Numbered from the stretch's first letter, positions 34,871-47,556 are shown. The stretch: 64,000 bases of DNA from Siphonodentalium dalli (GCA_032622095.1 CP136069.1:17871326-17935325); one strand, 5' to 3'. Notes: generated by a model from the letters alone, not told the origin. Translations and numbers: made by a program.

Positions 34871-35400
34871 GTTTTGACTGATAGTCTTCAAGAGTTATCG
34901 TTACTGTTTCCGCGTAGCACATGGCCAGGCTGGCGGTCGCCATTTAATTTCGAAGCGACTAAAACACATTCTAGTGTTAAAATCACTGCAAATAACTTAG
35001 ACTGGTTCAATGAGTGATCACAGATATGTTTCCCGATGGCTGGACAATGTTATTTTCGGGAATCTTGACATGTATGTATCTACTAACTATTAATTATAGG
35101 ATGATTTCAGTTTCGACTTCAACTTTACACGAAATCTTCACACGTATTTTGTATCAGCACACAAGCTCATATATGGGCACCAACACGATAGAGAAGTGAC
35201 AGAACATTTCAAACTCAACAAATAAGATTATGCCTTTGTCAATGGATAAGACATAACAAATTTTCATCAAAAAGACTTCAAGTTGAAAAAGAAATTCCTC
35301 AGTATATTTGATAAACATTTGTCATGCTGTTTGAAATTGGTCATGTCCACAGCAATTTATCAGGTTTAGAACTTTAGGTCATGTGTATGGAATGGCATGT
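34871..35400. other. Nothing recognised
   Basis: No exon or repeat identified. Confidence 0.35.
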
Positions 35401-35404
35401 ACTT

Positions 35405-36640
35405 TTATATTTATTCCTTATTTGCGCTTAATCCTAAATCACTTACGCATAAATGCAAATTATTTATGCTTAAATGCAAATCATTTACGCTTAAGCACAA
35501 AAGGATCATAATTTTCATATTTATGCTTAAGTGCAAATAAGAAGTAAATATTAATACCATGATGTCCCATATTGTTCAAATTGACAATTAATAGCCAATA
35601 TACGCTTAAGCGTAATGCATTAAGCCATTATGCTTGAGCGTAATTCAGATTTCCATTATGCTTTTCAAAGCATAATCTATTCCGCTTAGGCGTAAAGCCA
35701 TTACGCTTAAGCGTAAGCCATTACGCTTAATCGTAATGTCGTTATGCTTAAGCGTAATGTCATGCTTAAGCGTAATTCATATTCCATATGTGAAAACTCC
35801 CCTGATGCTAGTAACTTTTGACAAATATCTAGCTTAGATGATATCATTATATGTAAGGTAATAAGGCTATGAAAATATATTATGCTTAAGCGAAATGGCA
35901 GTGCGCTTAAGTGTACTTTTCAATTTTCAGTGCTTTATGACTAATTGGATTCTCTCTATATTAAATCAATTTTGAGCCCTGAATATGCTTAAGCAAAATT
36001 AGCTATTAAATCTGAATTTGGCCTCCCATGCCAATATGGGTGAACCACAAATCAATCTTTATTTAGACCGATCTGTCTAAATGTGTTGGCCAATCAGTCT
36101 AAACAGATTGAATGTTGGCAATTTGCCAATAGATAAGACATAAAATTTTCATTAAACAAAATCTTGAAAGTTGAAAAAGACATTTGACAGTCTATTTGAT
36201 AAAAAGTTGTCATTCCGTTAGAAAATTATCATGATTCATGGCAATTTATCAGGTTTATGTGAATATGTGTATGGGAGGCCATACGCAAATTACTTACACT
36301 TTAGAAGCGAAAAATTATGGATCATATTTATGCTCAAGCGCAAATAAGGTACAAATGTTAAAATCGCATCCCATATGGGTGAACCACTGAATGTTCTTTA
36401 TTAGACCGATCGGTCTAAATTGTCTATACCAATCGGTCTAAAGTCTTCCTATCAGTACCTTCTCTGACAACGGTCTAACTAAATTGTAAGAGAAGGAACT
36501 CCCAAATGTAGGTGTGTGAGAGCTGGAAAGCATTTTCACATTTATTCCTTATTTGCGCAAAAGTACAGATTATTTACTCTTAAGCACAAATTATTTACGC
36601 TTAAGCGCAAATTATTTACAAATGAGCAAAAAGCATTATC
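35405..36640. repeat. CTTAAG-centred palindromic repeat cluster
   Basis: Many copies of a short palindrome TTACGCTTAAGCGTAA and variants (TTATGCTTAAGCGTAATG) lie at 35425-35790, 35880-35920, 36300-36350 and 36555-36620. A second module GGGTGAACCAC followed by TTTAGACCGATC occurs near 36049 and 36379, and TTTATTCCTTATTTGCGC near 35410 and 36540. Confidence 0.85.
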
Positions 36641-37396
36641 ATTTATTCTTTAAAGCACAACTGGATCACCCAGACCTGTTTTATTATATTTCATTAATTA
36701 ATCGTTTAATCAAAATGAAGATAATTATGTCACAACATAGACATAAAACATTGATGGGCTTACTAAGGCTAATTGGTTACTTATACCACCTCCACCCACT
36801 GAATAATTATTGTTTTAAATATAAAAACTTCATGGTAACAACAGCTGTATGATGTTATATTTATATGAACATAACTGTGCATCGTTCAATAAATGGACCC
36901 GATATTTACGACCTATTTTAATCATGCAACAAATTACAAAACAAAAAATGATTTACATGTATTCGTATTTTAGAATTATTGAAAATTATGAAATTAGCAC
37001 ATGCTGCAAGCCCACTGAGCCTCACTTGTGTCTACTTAATGCCCACGGACGCAAACAGGTAAGGTCATATAGGCAGACAATTACGGCATACAAACTGATT
37101 ACCGGTATAATTTTCCTAAAAAAAAGTGATGAAATAAATTACCTCGAACATAGGCAGCTTTTAGATTCCCTCATGGTCTGTCGGCAGACATTTATTCTCA
37201 AAATATTTGTCTCCACATTGAGATTAATGACCACTATCCATGCGGTTCTACCAGTGTCTACTGCTAACACAATGAAGTCACATTGAATGTCATTTCAATG
37301 CCATTGCAACGACTTCTTCAACATGCCGAAAATAACCATCAGTGCAACAACGCAGTGGAATTCATCGTAAATGGGATGATGCCTTAGTGATTTTTA
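36641..37396. other. Nothing recognised
   Basis: Two open frames (36553-36852 and 36849-37286) touch end to end but show no recognisable domain. AT-rich composition makes them unconvincing. Confidence 0.35.
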
Positions 37397-37739
37397 GACG
37401 ACCACGATTCAATCGTAAGTGGAAAGATTTCCATTGTAGGAAGTAACCGGTACCGTAGTGAAACTACGCATGCTCGCGTCAATATCACAAGTAACAAAAT
37501 AATATCAAGCACTGATTGATTTCAGATGCGAAATTGTGGCGTATCCTGGACTACCTCCACTTGTGATGTACGTAAAAATCATACCGGTAGCTGGAATGAT
37601 AGTAGGGTAGTCAATCACATGCGTATATAATGAACAGCCCACGATATCATCATCAACGACAACATCGCAATCATGTGAACAAACAATCCATTATTTTTGT
37701 CAGGCCCGATTCCTCCACTTACGATTGAATCGTGGTCGT
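37397..37739. mobile_element. MITE with 27-bp inverted ends and TTA flanks
   Basis: Perfect 27-bp inverted repeats begin GACGACCACGATTC, flanked by TTA (37394-37396, 37740-37742). Three-base TTA duplications fit PIF/Harbinger. It is 343 bp and non-coding. Confidence 0.82.
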
Positions 37740-37946
37740 CTTAACGTTTCACCAGCGGAACGCCCGGACATATTTGTGCCGGCCTGACATGCCTGTCAAT
37801 CGATATGATGGCCAGATATATTGTCATAATAATCAGATATAATAGCAATTATTTTACCTGTCTTGTTGACTTATAAAATAAATTAAGAATTTCCTCGCGT
37901 GAAAATTTATGTTAGAGTACGAACATGTAGTCGGTCATGTCACTTG

Positions 37947-38472
37947 GAGGCTTGTTACATGAGCCGGGACAACTCGGTTAGCCGAGACAACCCGGTCTGC
38001 CGGGACAAATCAATCCTGCTGTTATGTGAGCCGAGACAACTCAGTTAGCTGGGACAACTCGATTGACGTTCACACAACTAGTTATTCATCTAGCTGTCTT
38101 TGAATCACGCGTCACGACGTCGGTCCATAATGTCAACACGCCCATGACTGAGTGGCTTTGGTAGTGATTAAACGTCACTCACAAGATGCGAACATTTTAT
38201 GGGCTAATGTCATATCAAGTTACAATGAATGGTGTTATGTTCCAGACTTTCATCCCGGCTAGTTGGGATGACTCGCTGTTTACGCAAGCCAAGCTGTCCC
38301 GGCTAACCCAGTTGTCCCGGTTAGGCAGGATGGGACAACTCGGTTTGCCGACTTGACCCAGCTCATGTAACAGCACACCATTATTTTAGTGAGAAAGCAC
38401 AGAGGACCGAGGCACCCGGCAGACCGGGTTGTCCCGGCTAATCGAGTTGTCCCGGCTCATGTAACAAGCCCC
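37947..38472. mobile_element. MITE with ~55-bp inverted ends
   Basis: Ends GGCTTGTTACATGAGCCGGG and complement continue into repeated GGGACAACTCGGTTAGCC-like blocks. Internal copies of the ACAACTCGGTT motif add further self-complementarity. No clear target duplication. Confidence 0.8.
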
Positions 38473-39065
38473 TAAATACATAGGCCTACAGGGCGCTCAA
38501 AGAATTCTTGGAAAAATTACCACATCATGCTTGATTCTAGTTCGCAATTTGGGAACTAGGCATTCGTCAATATTTAACACATTTACAATGATTTTTCACA
38601 AGCAAATTCTTGATGAATATATAACAATTAAACAGTGATTTATTTACAAACATCAATTTCAATGGAAAACTACATTACTTCCGAATGGACACTCGGAACT
38701 ATCGGATCGTTCAATGAAAATGTTCCGTTCCGCTGTGGAAGGCGAAGATAAAATTATTGGCGCAATCAATAATCGCATTGAAATCACACCAAATTTTATT
38801 GTAATCGACACACTCTATCCGATGTCAGTTCATAATCCAGCTAATCCACAATACTTCATGATTGGGAAATCATCAGACAAAAATAATGTAATTGTTCTTG
38901 CAAAGAGTTGATATTTCTCAATCCAGTCGGCGGTGGGAGGGGGGGATTTTTTTCAGGGCATATATGCCGGGGTGGGTGTGTGGTCGATGGGACCAACAAA
39001 TTTTTTCCGCAACTCAAAACAAATTTTCCTGTATGTTTTTTGACTGTTTTTGCAATGAGTTTGGC
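38473..39065. other. Unassigned sequence
   Basis: A 65-residue open frame (38714-38911) has plausible composition but no domain I recognise. A G-rich tract follows at about 38935. Confidence 0.35.
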
Positions 39066-39069
39066 TTAA

Positions 39070-39357
39070 AGGTACTCAATCCGATCAGACGCTCCTAAAT
39101 TACTATTTCTTTGGCTTCTATTCGGGGTTATTAATTGGTTTAAACAGAAAACTCGAGTGGTAATAATTTACCACTCGATTTTTTTCTGTTTAAACTCTAG
39201 TTTCTGGCCCAGAAACAATTTAAATAACTAACTTGAAAAATCTTGATCTGATCACACTGAGCTTTGACAGGTAGGTTCCTTGACTCGATTCAAATATATT
39301 TTAACCCCGAAGCCAAAGAAATAGTAATTTAGGAGCGTCTGATCGGATTGAGTACCT
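39070..39357. mobile_element. TTAA-flanked MITE, AGGTACTC family
   Basis: Flanked by TTAA (39066-39069, 39358-39361). Inverted ends of about 50 bp start AGGTACTCAATCCGATCAGA and run to TTTCTTTGGCTTC. An inner hairpin (AAACAGAAAA...ACTCGAGTGG and complement) lies at about 39142-39196. A diverged fragment recurs near 40755-40800. TTAA targeting fits piggyBac, but the ends are unlike those of the 15732 family. Confidence 0.85.
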
Positions 39358-39361
39358 TTAA

Positions 39362-40320
39362 AACACCTTAGAATAAGATAAATAATGTAATTTTAACTGC
39401 TAAACTGGCTGCAGGCAGTTATCGTGTTGTATTTTGTCGCAAATTTTTAAATCCAAGATGGCGGCTGGCCATGTTTTTTAGGCCGAATGACCCCAAAATG
39501 ACACATTCCTATTTACATGTTCTGTTAACATCCACGAATGCACATAAATTTATATACAGCTGTTTACAGTGAACCCCCCCCCCCCCCCACGCTCGCAAAT
39601 CTCTGTTTAGTGTTAAAAGGGGGTTTGGGTGTCCAAAAATGGTATAAAAAAACTGCCGAAAACAAAACAAATTTGGATGTGGGGGTGAGTGAGTCCCAAC
39701 TAGGGTCGAAAAGTAAAAATCAGCAAACGTGCCTGAATTTTTTTCCGACCTCCCCCCTTATCCAGTTAGGATTCTCTCTTAACCAAAATATGGTAATACA
39801 TACAAAATAAGGAATTTACTATGATAGTATTGTGAGTTGTAAGTTGTAGACGCACCAAAAGCAAATCTAAATATAAGGAAACGACGCATTATCGTGACTC
39901 TGCTTATAAACAATTCATTGCTCTTTTTGCTCAACTTGCATTTTCTCTGACACAATTTCACACAAAGCGTGTTTTGTGAATAATATCACATTCATATAAT
40001 AATTATGCTATACTATATAATAGTATCTTCTTGAGGAAATTATCATAATTTGATAAATGTTATTTCTAAACTATAACCTAAATGAAGGCCGCCCGCCCTG
40101 AAGTCATGAAGAATGTGATTACTCACACCCCCACCCATGCTGGGTATTTCACCTGTCATCAAACCATGCTATGAACATGCCTGTAATAATGTTTTCTTTG
40201 TTTAAAATCCTATATGTCGTGGCCGGTACATTGAACAGATTTATATGCAGAACAATATGTGATATTTTAAGTAAATCTATAGATGTACATGTCATTTCAT
40301 ATACTAGTGCATGTCCAAGT
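39362..40320. other. Unassigned, with poly-C tract
   Basis: C-run near 39573-39588; GATGGCGGCTGGCC near 39457. No gene recognised. Confidence 0.4.
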
Positions 40321-40564
40321 CTTGAAATAGTGTGCCTGTCATTTGCAGAATAAGGTCCCCAGAGGGTGAATTTAGTGATGCTACCCCGCACAGTGGGTTA
40401 GCATCACCAAATTCACCCTCTGGAGAGCTCATGCTGCTTACACCTCAACAGAAGGAGGTTCACATAGGGTGAATTTGGTGATGCTAGCCCACTATGTGGG
40501 GTAGCATCACTAAATTCTTCCTCTGGGGACCTCATTCTGCAAATAACAGACACACTATTTCAAG
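40321..40564. mobile_element. Foldback element with paired inner hairpins
   Basis: A 244-bp imperfect palindrome runs from CTTGAAATAGTGTG to CACACTATTTCAAG. Each half holds its own hairpin built on AGAGGGTGAATTTAGTGATG and its complement (about 40360-40424 and 40464-40530). Family members lie at 11.9 and 13.6 kb. Confidence 0.85.
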
Positions 40565-41488
40565 GCTTGTGGGTATCATTTTATAAGACCTGTATGTTAT
40601 ATTTTATAGAGGACGGTCAGCTAGAAGTCTTGCTGTGGAAGTAAATTGACTGGAAGACGTAAACTGGACCAAAATTGGAACTTGGATGTATTCAATTTAC
40701 AACTGTAAGTTTTTATATAAATACTGATCACTTAGAAGATGTATAATCTGATTTGACGCCCCCTAAATTACTATTTCTTCAGCTTCGGGTTTAAATAATA
40801 TTTGATTTGAGTTGAGGAACCTATCAAATTAAAGTGATGTGAAACAATACAGTGAGGTGTTCCCGGACCTGCTGATGGAATAATAAATAATCATGCCAAA
40901 ATAAGTTATCCAAATAGTCAGAAAACTACATCATTGTCATAAACAAATTAAACTCAGTGACTAGTATTGGGGCAATCATTTCAGTAATGTTTATACTCAG
41001 TAAGGTGCCCTGAATAAAGTAGTAAATGTTCACATTTGTGCGTGGTTCAACCGTTGTGTTCTCTGAAATGCCACAGTGGATATGGTTGGAATTTTAGTTC
41101 TTAATCTCAGGTTTTTGCTACATAATTCCAGTGGGGATAGTGTTTGGATACTAACTGATTGTTTATATGCACCCATATATGCCTGTTTTAAAAAAGGGGA
41201 TGTATTATGCTGCGTGTCTGTCTGTTAGTTCGCTTTTGGATTCCAGATGTCAGATGATAACTTTAGATAGTCTCAACTGAGTTGAATGAAATGTGTGTGT
41301 TTTAATTGTACAAAATACAGGTCAAGTTTGAGTTTTGGTTCAGCACGTCAATTTCACCAGAGTTAAAGGCCTTTTGTTGGAATTGCCATGGACATATTTT
41401 GCCATGCCCTAACAATGCTTTTAATATTCAATGAAATAAGTCTGCAATATATGTCTTTAAATCTGACTTTTCCTAAACATAGTATTTT
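40565..41488. other. Unassigned
   Basis: Contains the diverged 39070-family fragment near 40755-40800; otherwise nothing recognised. Confidence 0.35.
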
Positions 41489-41504
41489 GTGCATTTCTTT
41501 TCAG

Positions 41505-41719
41505 AGTATGTTTGTTCACTGGCATTGGAAACTTTAGTACCAGAATGTGCACAACATACAGAGGATGCATGTGTGTTATCTGTGCAGATACAATATGTTA
41601 TTTGTCAACTTTTCATACATAAATATTGTACCACAATATACAAGTGTGGTGCAGCCTGTGTGATGTTAGTAACATGCTATGCTGTCAAGTGCTGCTATAT
41701 TCATCAGATGCCAATATAA
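41505..41719 (+). CDS. Possible cysteine-rich exon, unrecognised
   Basis: A strong acceptor (CATTTCTTTTCAG) is followed by a frame open to the stop at 41717-41719 that enters in phase 1, like the lectin-EGF exons. It codes for about 71 residues with ten cysteines, including C-Q-L-F and C-C-Y-I-H stretches. The spacing does not fit EGF or C-type lectin. It ends in a stop with AATATAAA nearby. It could be an alternative terminal exon or a chance frame. Confidence 0.2.
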
Positions 41720-42005
41720 AGGAGTTTGCTGATCTTTAAATTTCTACTGCATGACATGTGTAAAAACAGATGAGCTGTCATTCTTGGGAATGTTCAATAT
41801 AAGAAGGGTGTGATGAACTATATATTAAGTGTTAATTCATTGCAATTGTTGCAATGGTGAGGTGTGCACAAACATCAGGAATATACACTGCTGTGGAAGA
41901 ATGGCTAGGATGACAATTATTCCGGCTGGATAAGTTTGAATTAAAGTTTAATTTCCAAAATCTCACTGTGTCTTCATTGATGTTTATCTTAAAACTTCAT
42001 TCAAC

Positions 42006-45000
42006 TGGCATTACACGAAGTACTTTCAGATGGTTTGTACAAATGATACTGGTATCTTTTGCAACAATCAGAGTAAAGGAAATATTAGAATGGTTATTTT
42101 AATGCAGTTCTAGGCTGAAATTATACATCGATTGTAACATAGTGGTAATTATTTTATATGGCTCAAGGATAATGATGTTTATCCAATTGGTTTTCCCCAC
42201 TAAAATTATTTCATACCATAATAACGACACTTGTTTTGATATGCGGGTATCATAAGTGGGATTTAGGACCGATTATTTCAGCATTTTGTTTTAATGGTGA
42301 ACGAGGGCGGTCGCCCAGAGACCCAGTCATGGTAACTTCGCATCGGAAGTCAATTAAACTGTTTTTGTTTCTATTTTATATACAGTATATGTGTGTATCA
42401 GTGTGCATGATTTGTATGGTAGACCTTTATTCCAGCGACTCAATATATTATTGTTCTTCATTGACTGAATTAATTAATGTCGTTGTCTTTGTTCTGTGTC
42501 GACGTTTCGGGTGTCTGCATACTCGTAAGTTATCATGTCTATAAAAATACTGTCTTCAAATTGCCGAGGTTTGAATTGTGCAGAAAAACGCCGCGATGTA
42601 TTCCGATATCTCCGAACGCACAATGCATCAGTTTATTGTTTACAAGACACTCAATTTACAAAGGAAATGGACAGATGCATATCATCTGAATGGGGGTTTA
42701 AAACAGAATTGGCTTCTTTTTATCTCAGTCACGAGGTGTGGCCATTTTATTCAGTCAAAATCTCGACTTCAAAATACACAACTCTATTAAAGATGTCTCT
42801 GGAAATTACATAATAATTGACGTAACTGTTGAGAAACTTAGATTGACTATAGCTAATATATACGGCCCAAACGAAGATAACCCTGAGTTCTACAATAATT
42901 TGAAGGATAAGCTTCTTAAAGTCGGTAACACCCAAATAATAATATGTGGCGATTGGAATATGGTTCAGGACCAATCGATGGATACTTATAATTATAAACA
43001 TATCAACAATCCACGAGCTAAATTGGCAGTGGGCGACATTGTCGACAGGCTTGATTTGGTAGACGCTTGGAGGGTCAATAACAAGGAGAAACAACGCTAT
43101 ACATGGCGAAAAAAGTCCCCTGTAAAAATGACTAGGTTAGATTACTTTATGATATCTGAAGATATACTCAGCCTAGTTGGAGCAGGAACCGACATAGTAC
43201 CTGGATACCGCTCAGATCACTCGATAATAACTCTTACGCTTAAACTAAGTACAATCGACAGAGGTCGTGGCTTTTGGAAATTTAATACCTCCTTACTCCG
43301 TGATGACAAATATGCCGAACTGGTCAAATCTACGATAGAGAATAATAAATCAAAATACGGATATAAAATATATACCGATGAATGGAATAAACCACAGGTT
43401 ACATGTAAAACAAGTAAACGTTTATTTCTGGACACCCTCTTGTTGGATATTAGAGGCAAGACTTTACACTTTGCGTCGAAACGAAAGAAAGAACGACAGA
43501 TGAAAGAAAATGAACTGAATAGATCAAAAATATTGCTCGAAATTGAAATAGGTAACAATAACTTAGATACAAAAAATAAAGACGAATTACTAGATAGAAT
43601 ACAAAAAATTTACACTGATCTTTACGAAATAAGAAAAGAAGACACGAAGGGGGCAATGGTAAGATCAAGAGCCAAATGGATTGAACAAGGTGAAAAACCA
43701 ACAAAATATTTCCTCAATCTCGAAAAACGCAATTCTATATCGAAAACTCTATGCAACCTTACCGACTCCACTGGTAAAAACATTGACAATCAATCAGACA
43801 TAATGCAAGACGCTAGACATTTTTACGAAAATTTATATGCATCGAAAAACATAAACAATCTTGATATTCATACTATTCTTGAAAAACACCATACAGCATT
43901 GTCCCACGACACTGCCAAAAGTATAGAGGGACCAATAACTCTAATTGAACTAACTTGTGCGTTGAAGCGATCGCAAAATGATAAATGCAGCGGACTAGAT
44001 GGATACCCATATGAGTTTTGGAAATTTTTCTGGCTTGACTTAGGCCCAATTCTATGTGAATCACTCAATGAAGTTTATGATAAAGGGGAACTCTCAATCA
44101 CACAGAAACAAGGATTAATTACTCTGATCCCCAAAAATGATAAAGAAAGACATCATTTGAAAAATTGGCGACCAATTTCACTGTTGAATATATCTTACAA
44201 ATTACAAATTGTACATGCATTCTAAATTACAAATTCTTCACGCATAGCTGAAAGATTAAAACGTGTTCTACCATATATAATAAACCTGGGTTACTGCTCC
44301 TCCTAGAGTTCGAAAAGGCTTTTGATTCAGTATCATGGAAATTTATACATAAATGCCTTAACTTTTTTTTGGAGATGTGAAGAGGTGGATTTCCATATTT
44401 TATACGAATATCAACTCATCTATTTTAATAAATGGGCATATATCTCAGAGTTTCAAACTATATCGTGGCTGTCGACAGGGTGACCCAGTCTCGCCGTATA
44501 TTATTTTGATATGCGCGGAAATCTTAGCTATTATGATCAAGTCCAATGGCCGCATTAAAGGTATCAACCTCGGCAATTTAGAATACAAAATTACACAGTA
44601 TGCAGACGACACGACTCTCATCTTGGACGGTAGCGAAGAAAGCCTCAGGGAAGAATATTCTGTTTTAAACTCATTTGCAGATTATTCAGGCCTGAAAATT
44701 AACAATAGCAAATGTCAGGCGTCGTGGATTGGCTCTTATACGGAGCGTACGGATATTATATGCCCAGATCTTGGACTAAAATTTGTTAGTACTTTCAATC
44801 TCCTTGGAATATACTTTGACACCCACCTTGACAAAATGGATATCAATTATGATAGAAAACTTACTGAAGTCAAACGTTTGATAGCAACATGGAAACACCG
44901 GTTACTTACACCCATTGGTCGAATAACGGTGATAAAATCACTAATACTCCCAAAATTAACGCACCTATTTGTAGCTCTACCAAATCCCAGTAATACTTTT

Positions 45001-46639
45001 ATGAAAAATCTGGACACAACGCTCTTTAATTTTCTCTGGAACTCGAAGCGTGATCGAGTTAAACGCAAAGTTATTTGTCAAGATTATAAGAACGGCGGAT
45101 TAAAAATGGTTGATGTAAACAAATTTATGCTGTCCATGAAAATAACTTTGGTGAGGCGCTTCGTAACCAAAAGTGCCAAATGGATCCCCTTAACAGATAT
45201 ACCTTTACGCGATGACCCTATGTTCCTTACTTATGACTATTCCTACATAGAAAAAACAGGCAAACAAATTAACCAACCCTTTTTGGCATGATGTCCTGGT
45301 GGCATTCACAAAATTTCTAGAGAAAGACAGAAACAATCGCAAAATATCAGCATGTACGTTATGGAATAACCCAAACATAAAGCAGTACGGAAAAGTAATA
45401 AATTTCACCTCCTGGCGAGAAAAAGGGATTATATTTTTAAATGATATGCTGGACGATAATGACCGCTTTCTTACACGAGACGATTTACTAAAGATTTATA
45501 ACATACGCACAAACTTCATTACTCTTAATAACATTCAACATCAAATAAAACTACTCACAAAAAAACTTGACCAGCCTATAACTCGAACTTGCATCCCCTT
45601 TTTACCAAATAATTTCATTAAACTGCTTTAAAACAGTCGAGGAGAACAGGACTTTTATAACATCTTAATCGATATTCCAACTTCTACAGTAGCACACAGA
45701 AAATGGCAAGCGTTTTTTCCTGACAACACAATTCAATGGTGTAAACTAGATAAACTACCCTTTCCCACGACGCCTGACACACAGCTACAATGGCTACAAT
45801 TTCGAATAAACTCACGAATATTATCAACTAACAAGTTTCTTAAAATGTCCAATCTATGAGAAGATGATAAATGCGATAGATGTAAAAGCGAGACAGAAGA
45901 CATCTCCCACATATTTTGGAACTGTGTTCACGTTCAGAAATTCATTAAGGAACTCCACGATTGGGGTAAAATTAACAGCATTAATCTCTGTCCCCAGCAG
46001 ATGACAATGATTCTCGGTTCATCACCAACGAATCCGAACTTTATAACGAACATGCTGTGGCTTCTAATTAAACAATACATTTATAGGACCAAATTCAAGC
46101 CAATTAACTTATCGCTAATTGTTTTCCTCAAAGAATTGAATTATAGATACCAATGTGAGAAGTACACCGCACGATGCCAATCGAAACAACAAGAATTTTC
46201 GAAAAACTGGTTCCTTTTAGAAAAGGCTATACATATACGCACGAGTCAACACAAATAAACTTGTCCTGAAAATTTTCTCTTCACCAGTTCAAAAACTCAC
46301 TTAATTACTATACCCAAGAAATACTATTATCGCCCCAATACCACAACGCGGTCTATAGTTAGATGTCGTACCGATGCGCCGTACACAGGAACAAAGTTCA
46401 AAAGATTTAAAATCTGGATTACTATATAAAATGAACACATTATTCGATTTATCCCTATCCACAGGTAAGTCACTGGGAGTGCATATGACGTACGAAAGAC
46501 GTGTAAATGAGGTGAGCAAGATGTGAGAGAATTGGAAGAATGTAACTTTATTTATAATAACATGTACCCTGTTTGTATTTACATTCTTCATTGATGTCTG
46601 TTTATTCCAATAAAAACAATTTGTTTTAAAAGAAAAGAA
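42006..46639 (+). mobile_element. Tx1/L1-like LINE insertion with target duplication
   Basis: Bounded by AAAACTTCATTCAAC at 41991-42005 and 46640-46654, a 15-bp target duplication. A 3' AATAAA and an A-rich tail precede the right copy. About 530 bp of leader precedes the endonuclease start. No ORF1 is seen, so it may be 5' truncated upstream of ORF2. Inserted + strand, opposite to its relative at 24378-26440. Confidence 0.9.
42535..46257 (+). pseudogene. Broken ORF2: endonuclease plus reverse transcriptase
   Basis: It begins M-S-I-K-I-L-S-S-N-C-R-G-L at 42535, the APE-type endonuclease start. It continues with L-Q-D-T-Q, S-R-G-V-A-I-L-F-S, G-D-W-N-M, R-L-D-Y-F and Y-R-S-D-H, the endonuclease core. 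RT follows: S-G-L-D-G-Y-P-Y-E-F-W, N-W-R-P-I-S-L-L-N, G-C-R-Q-G-D-P-V-S-P and Y-A-D-D-T (44599-44613). A C-terminal C-D-R-C...H-I-F-W-N-C knuckle lies near 45878. Breaks: a frameshift near 42730; stops with an apparent loss of RT sequence around 44225-44340; a shift near 45275; and in-frame stops near 45630 and 45857. It would work as endonuclease/RT in target-primed insertion, but this copy is dead. Confidence 0.88.
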
Positions 46640-46654
46640 AAAACTTCATTCAAC

Positions 46655-47329
46655 ATAGATGCAACCAATTATGGACAACTTACTTCATCTTCGACTCTTA
46701 ATTTTAGTTGCTTATGATATGATTCACGAACGTGGTGGCCCTCACATGTGCAGGCAAATTACATGCTTCAATTTAAGGTTGCTGACAGCAATTAAATGGT
46801 AGAATAGTCCTCAGGAGTTTGTGATTTCAGGAAATATTACATGTAATTTGCCACATCTTGCAGCATCTTGTGGAATTTAGTTATGTGCCAGCATGCACTC
46901 TTGAAAAAGTCATCACAAAATTATGTGAGAAACATTTGACTGTTTGCGGACCAACTGTTTCTATCATAATAATTTCAGGACTGTGTAAACAATAAATAAG
47001 TGATAACCGTAAAAAAAAAATTACATGGTCACCGTTTATTTTCTATTTACTTGGCAACCATAATTATTATGGTAGAAACCGTCAAAAATAATGGGTTTTC
47101 GTATAATATAAGATTGACTAATTGACAAAAAGAACCCATATACATGTACATGTATGTTTGTGGGAGGGTATGAAAGCCATAATATGGAAAATTGATAGCC
47201 TGTAGTATGCAATTGATCAGCTGAATTTTTGTTCTAGGAATCGAATCTGGTGGCATCTGTTTCAGACTGTATAGCATCCTGAGTCTAAAGCCTTTTATAA
47301 TTAGCCCTTTAATATATCAATGGATTGGT
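46655..47329. other. Nothing recognised
   Basis: AT-rich; no exon or repeat seen. Confidence 0.4.
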
Positions 47330-47385
47330 AATTATAATGAAAATCAATTTATGACTCGAGTCATAAATTAATTTTCATTATAATT
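47330..47385. repeat. 56-bp palindrome with no loop
   Basis: Two 28-bp arms meet at ACTCGAGT with a single mismatched pair. Only AT-rich flanks surround it. Confidence 0.9.
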
Positions 47386-47556
47386 TTACATGTCGAACTT
47401 GGAAAACCAAATTCATTCATGTGTTGCATATATTTTGTTGAGTATGGAGATGGTGCAATAAATGTGTGGATTTAGTGTACAGTACCCCTTAAAGGTTGCA
47501 TAAGTATGTTGTATGGCACATTTATCAATAAATTGTGCAAAAAAAAGAACTTTTTG

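Noticed and set aside
35405-36640. CRISPR-like array of palindromic repeats
   Set aside because: Spacing is irregular, there are no uniform spacers and no cas genes, and the surrounding DNA is clearly eukaryotic.
36553-37286. Two abutting frames of 99 and 145 codons as a gene
   Set aside because: No domain, composition follows the AT-rich background, and part of the first overlaps the CTTAAG repeat cluster.
41505-41719. Seventh EGF exon
   Set aside because: Cysteine spacing does not fit EGF and there is no G-W-x-G-x-x-C ending or phase 1 donor.
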